DNA of 64,000 nucleotides from Mansonella perstans. Lineage: Eukaryota; Nematoda; Chromadorea; Rhabditida; Onchocercidae. Both the position numbers and the translations under genes were made by a program. Positions 61,164 to 64,000 of the stretch are shown piece after piece. Numbering within the stretch: position 1 is the stretch's first letter; each line of letters opens with the position of its first letter. The notes beneath the pieces were generated by a model. The model saw only the letters and a list, made by a program, of their open reading frames with translations, was not told the origin of the DNA and searched no databases. Location: the NCBI GenBank assembly GCA_037074765.1, contig JBAMDO010000093.1, forward strand, positions 62,001 to 126,000, given 5' to 3'.

Positions 61164-63889
61164 TTACTTTTTGCGAAAATTACGAAACTCATCATCACCT
61201 GCGTCTTCATCATCAGCGTCTAGCACATAAACAGGCTGCGATATTAAATCGGCATCAAACATGACCTTTGGTCTTTCAGATACCAGCGAACGCATTTTGC
61301 GACGTTTTTTTAAGTGAACCTGTAATCTTGCCACCTGCAGTATTGCAAGTGCCGTGTTGAAAAAAAGCACAATGTTTTCCAAAATCTTCGAATTTAAATG
61401 CCTAATTCTGCTCTAATTCCCTTTTGTCCAATGATATTTTAGATTTATTGATCAACATTGATGGAAATTTTAAAAAACTTATAATATAAATATGGGAAGA
61501 AATTCTAATTACGAGTTGCCTACTTCAAACTATTATTTCTCGATTTTATAACTGCAGGTGGATATTTAATTTTAAAAAGTAAGCAAGACCTGTCAACTCA
61601 CGTCAGTGACATTGCTCAACTTTACTGCGTGATGAACTACTGAATCACTTATTGTTGCAAACAATTCGTTCTTTTTCTCTTTTTCATTGAAACACATCGG
61701 CGGCTGCAATTCCCAATTTTCTTATAGCAAATAAGTAAGTAAATGCTATATGATATTACATCATTTATGAAACATTTGATGTACGTACTTCCTCTTAAAT
61801 GTGTCTTGGGATAATGAGATAAGTATGGAGTGAAAAGTTTCTTGAAGGCGAAAGTGTTGTCAGAACTTGGCAATAAATCTTCTTTATAAATCCGGTACAT
61901 AAACAAGCAAACAACTTACAGTAATACCAATACAGCCACCCTCATCTTTGATGCATAAACGAATTTGGCATTGGAAACGAACGATTACTCGATCAGCAAA
62001 TTTGAATACCAATGATTCGCGATATGCCATGTTGAGAGACTCGACATACGTCGGGTCACCCAAAACTGTTCTGTCTGTATGACACCTGAAGCACTACTGG
62101 AAAACTTCGGTTCGATTTCAAAGCAGAACTTTAATTGCAGAGAATAACAGGAAACAGTAATCATATACTGTGACTTTGATCAGCCGATTTTACAAGACGT
62201 ACCCGTTTTCATCTATGATAATTTGCTTTTCCCCTTGTCCATCTTCCACATAACAATTATGCACCAACAAACCATAAACATCTGAATTTAAGTGAATGAT
62301 TTATTTTTGATTTAAAGGGATTAAGAACTGAATTATTTTCTGCATCTACTTAAAAGAAAAAGATCATACCGGATAGACATTCCCATCGATGAACAATTTG
62401 GTCACCAACTCTTGCATATTTCAATATCGGTCCGTCGATTTCTTCCCTGCGAATTGTATATATACAGTTTGGAAATGGATACTCGTATTCCAGTGCTTCT
62501 GTCGCTATCGCACTGTAGAGAATTATTATGTGATTTTGCGGAATTTGAATTATTTTGGTGCTAAAAATCTCTGAAATTTCAATGAAAAATTTTTTAGTTT
62601 GATATTTTGATGAAATCAATAAACAAATTATATAAATATCTCCTGTCGGAAATGGCAGCTGCATGGCTTTTCGGCATCTCATTCCGGCGCTCAATCCGAT
62701 TTCGCCCAATCTTTAGTTTCCATCTAGTCCCATATTTCAACTGAGAGTTAGATGACATTAGAAAACGAGCTGCTTAGCAAGAAGGGATTTAGTTGCAGTC
62801 TTGCCCTAAATAACGGGAAAACGAACCTCACGTCAATGCCGGAAGAAACGGCGCGTACGATTTCTCGATACACACATCTAACGTGAAAAGCTTGGTCAAG
62901 TTTCGTTATAAATAACTGAAATAGGAATATTATTATGTACATATAACATAATAATATTCCTCCTATTTTATCTTCGATAATATTCGTTGCATTTCTTTTT
63001 CCCATTCCTCTTTCCTTCTTTTCTTCTTTTATTTCTTACCTTCTCGCTGAGTAATTTCTTATCAAATCTTGAGTCACAGATAGCTTTTGAAAAAAAAAAA
63101 AACTTGTTGCTAATAAATTAGGAATATTCTACAAGTCATATATCAACAATAATTTAAAAAAGCATAAACCTACCGGGTGAAAACTGATAACGAGAATTGT
63201 CGAGAATTGCATGCCTTCGGGTTGCATCTATAATCAGGTGAGAAAAATACGAGATCTAAAACTAATTAAAATTGGCTTTTAATCCTATGCTTCTAATTTA
63301 AAAATCTTATCATACCATTCGTTGTCTATTCATATCGCACTGTCCATGGCTTAAGGTAATAATACCGCCAATTGGATTTGTGCTATCCAAGACTGCTTTG
63401 CCATAATCAACTCGACACTTTGGATTGCTATAGTGACCTTTTACAAATACTTTACCTAAAAAATCATTTTTTTAAATAATTTCCTTTTGTGTGCTAAATA
63501 AATGTGCAATCATTTTAATAATAATCCTTGTTTAATTGTTATTCCAACCAACACATTTGATAAGTGACATCATTTGTCAACTGTATATCATGGCAATAAA
63601 ATTCAAAAAAAAATTTTGCTCGTTACTTCAAATTGTTTGGGTAAAAACTTGAACAGAAATGATAAAGTAGAAGCAGGCAGACATTGAAGAATAGGCTGTT
63701 TATAGAAATGGGGTAGTGAAAATGGATATGAAGTAAATAGTATAACAAATAATATCGAAAGAACAGTTTACTAGGATTTTGAACTTTACCTCGGAATTCT
63801 CTTTTAGTCCTGAATGCTAATTCAATCGTTTCCGGATTGCACTTTATTTCTGGCGATCCAATTAAACCATTATCTGTTTCGACCACTGC
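61164..63889 (-). CDS. cuticlin-like ZP-domain protein, 5' end outside window
   Basis: Cuticlin/ZP-domain protein of the nematode cuticle matrix. Nine exons in phase: 63889-63790, 63455-63316, 63227-63174, 62915-62827, 62512-62370, 62281-62203, 62085-61920, 61703-61602, 61334-61164. The ZP-N half begins ETDNGLIGSPEIKCNPETIE and holds KVFVKGHYSNPKCRVD and HGQCDMNRQRM; then come AFHVRCVYRE, YPFPNCIYTIRREEIDGPIL, VGDQIVHRWECLS, GLLVHNCYVEDGQG and RFQCQIRLCIKDEGGCIGIT, with cysteine spacing of the family. The C terminus has a basic KKRRKMR cluster, a candidate proprotein-convertase site, then an acidic tail (DADDEDAGDDEF); no transmembrane helix follows, unusual for cuticlins that are released from the membrane. 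A possible further upstream exon ends at about 63968 (IYGFNFCKNS). Signal peptide is outside the window. Confidence 0.9.
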
Positions 63890-64000
63890 CTGTAGCAAAT
63901 GAAAAATTAACTCAATTACTTAATTAGTGAGTGCAAAAATTTTGAAATAAACATTAAATATACAAACCGAGTTTTTGCAGAAATTGAATCCGTAAATCAA

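Noticed and set aside
62640..62712. Coding-looking segment within the cuticlin-like gene (LGEIGLSAGMRCRKAM)
   Set aside because: It lacks a usable donor, while joining 62827 directly to 62512 is in phase and restores the family sequence (IDVSAIATEALEYEYPFPNC).
1..64000. tRNA, snRNA, SL RNA, 5S rRNA genes or CRISPR arrays
   Set aside because: No conserved B-box-like TTCGA context with a foldable cloverleaf, no SL sequence and no spacer-repeat array was found by eye; a covariance-model search would be needed to exclude diverged copies.

Overview
The window looks like a piece of the nuclear genome of a parasitic spirurid, most likely filarial, nematode. It is AT-rich and rich in introns. Branch-point-poor acceptors of the type TTTTCAG or TTTTAG often sit directly in front of start codons, as expected for spliced-leader trans-splicing. 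The protein set is metazoan and partly nematode-specific: cuticlin-type ZP protein, secreted nematode fatty-acid/retinol-type lipid-binding proteins, nematode-type globin. A decayed mitochondrial insertion keeps the order nad4L - rrnS - nad1, which I recall as the filarial mitochondrial order.

Layout, left to right. 1-2716 (-): N-terminal TPR half of a DNAJC3/P58IPK-like ER co-chaperone, running off the left edge. 3398-3873: two tandem repeats in the divergent spacer. 4164-5937 (+): splicing factor SF3A2. 6409-6862 (-): unrecognised small gene, head-to-head with 6976-8614 (+), a LAMP-family lysosomal membrane protein. 10232-15017 (+): mitochondrial polynucleotide phosphorylase, 12 exons. 16180-17605: NUMT. 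17632-18521 (-): an unrecognised five-exon gene reconstructed here, head-to-head with 18565-21424 (+), the PP4 regulatory subunit 2. 22340-29427 (-): importin-7/8, 21 exons. 30501-40630 (+): three tandem lipid-binding protein genes of the FABP/As-p18 family, separated by a 1.1-kb ATT-type microsatellite and other repeats. 40824-41351 (-): a small predicted secreted protein. 41.4-51 kb: mostly gene-poor, with a 12-unit 28-bp minisatellite. 51679-52904 (+): small unrecognised spliced gene. 56012-58376 (+): a globin with N- and C-terminal extensions. 61164 to the right edge (-): a cuticlin-like ZP-domain protein.

The genes do not form one pathway. Housekeeping genes (protein folding, splicing, lysosome, mitochondrial RNA turnover, phosphatase, nuclear import) fill the left half. 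Worm-surface, secreted and lipid-handling genes fill the right half. All coding models were built by hand: exon phases were checked to be continuous across every junction, but no transcript or database evidence was available. The most notable items are the two very tight divergent gene pairs, the LBP triplet with altered ligand-site residues and one GC-AG intron, the NUMT, and several small genes hidden in apparently empty stretches.
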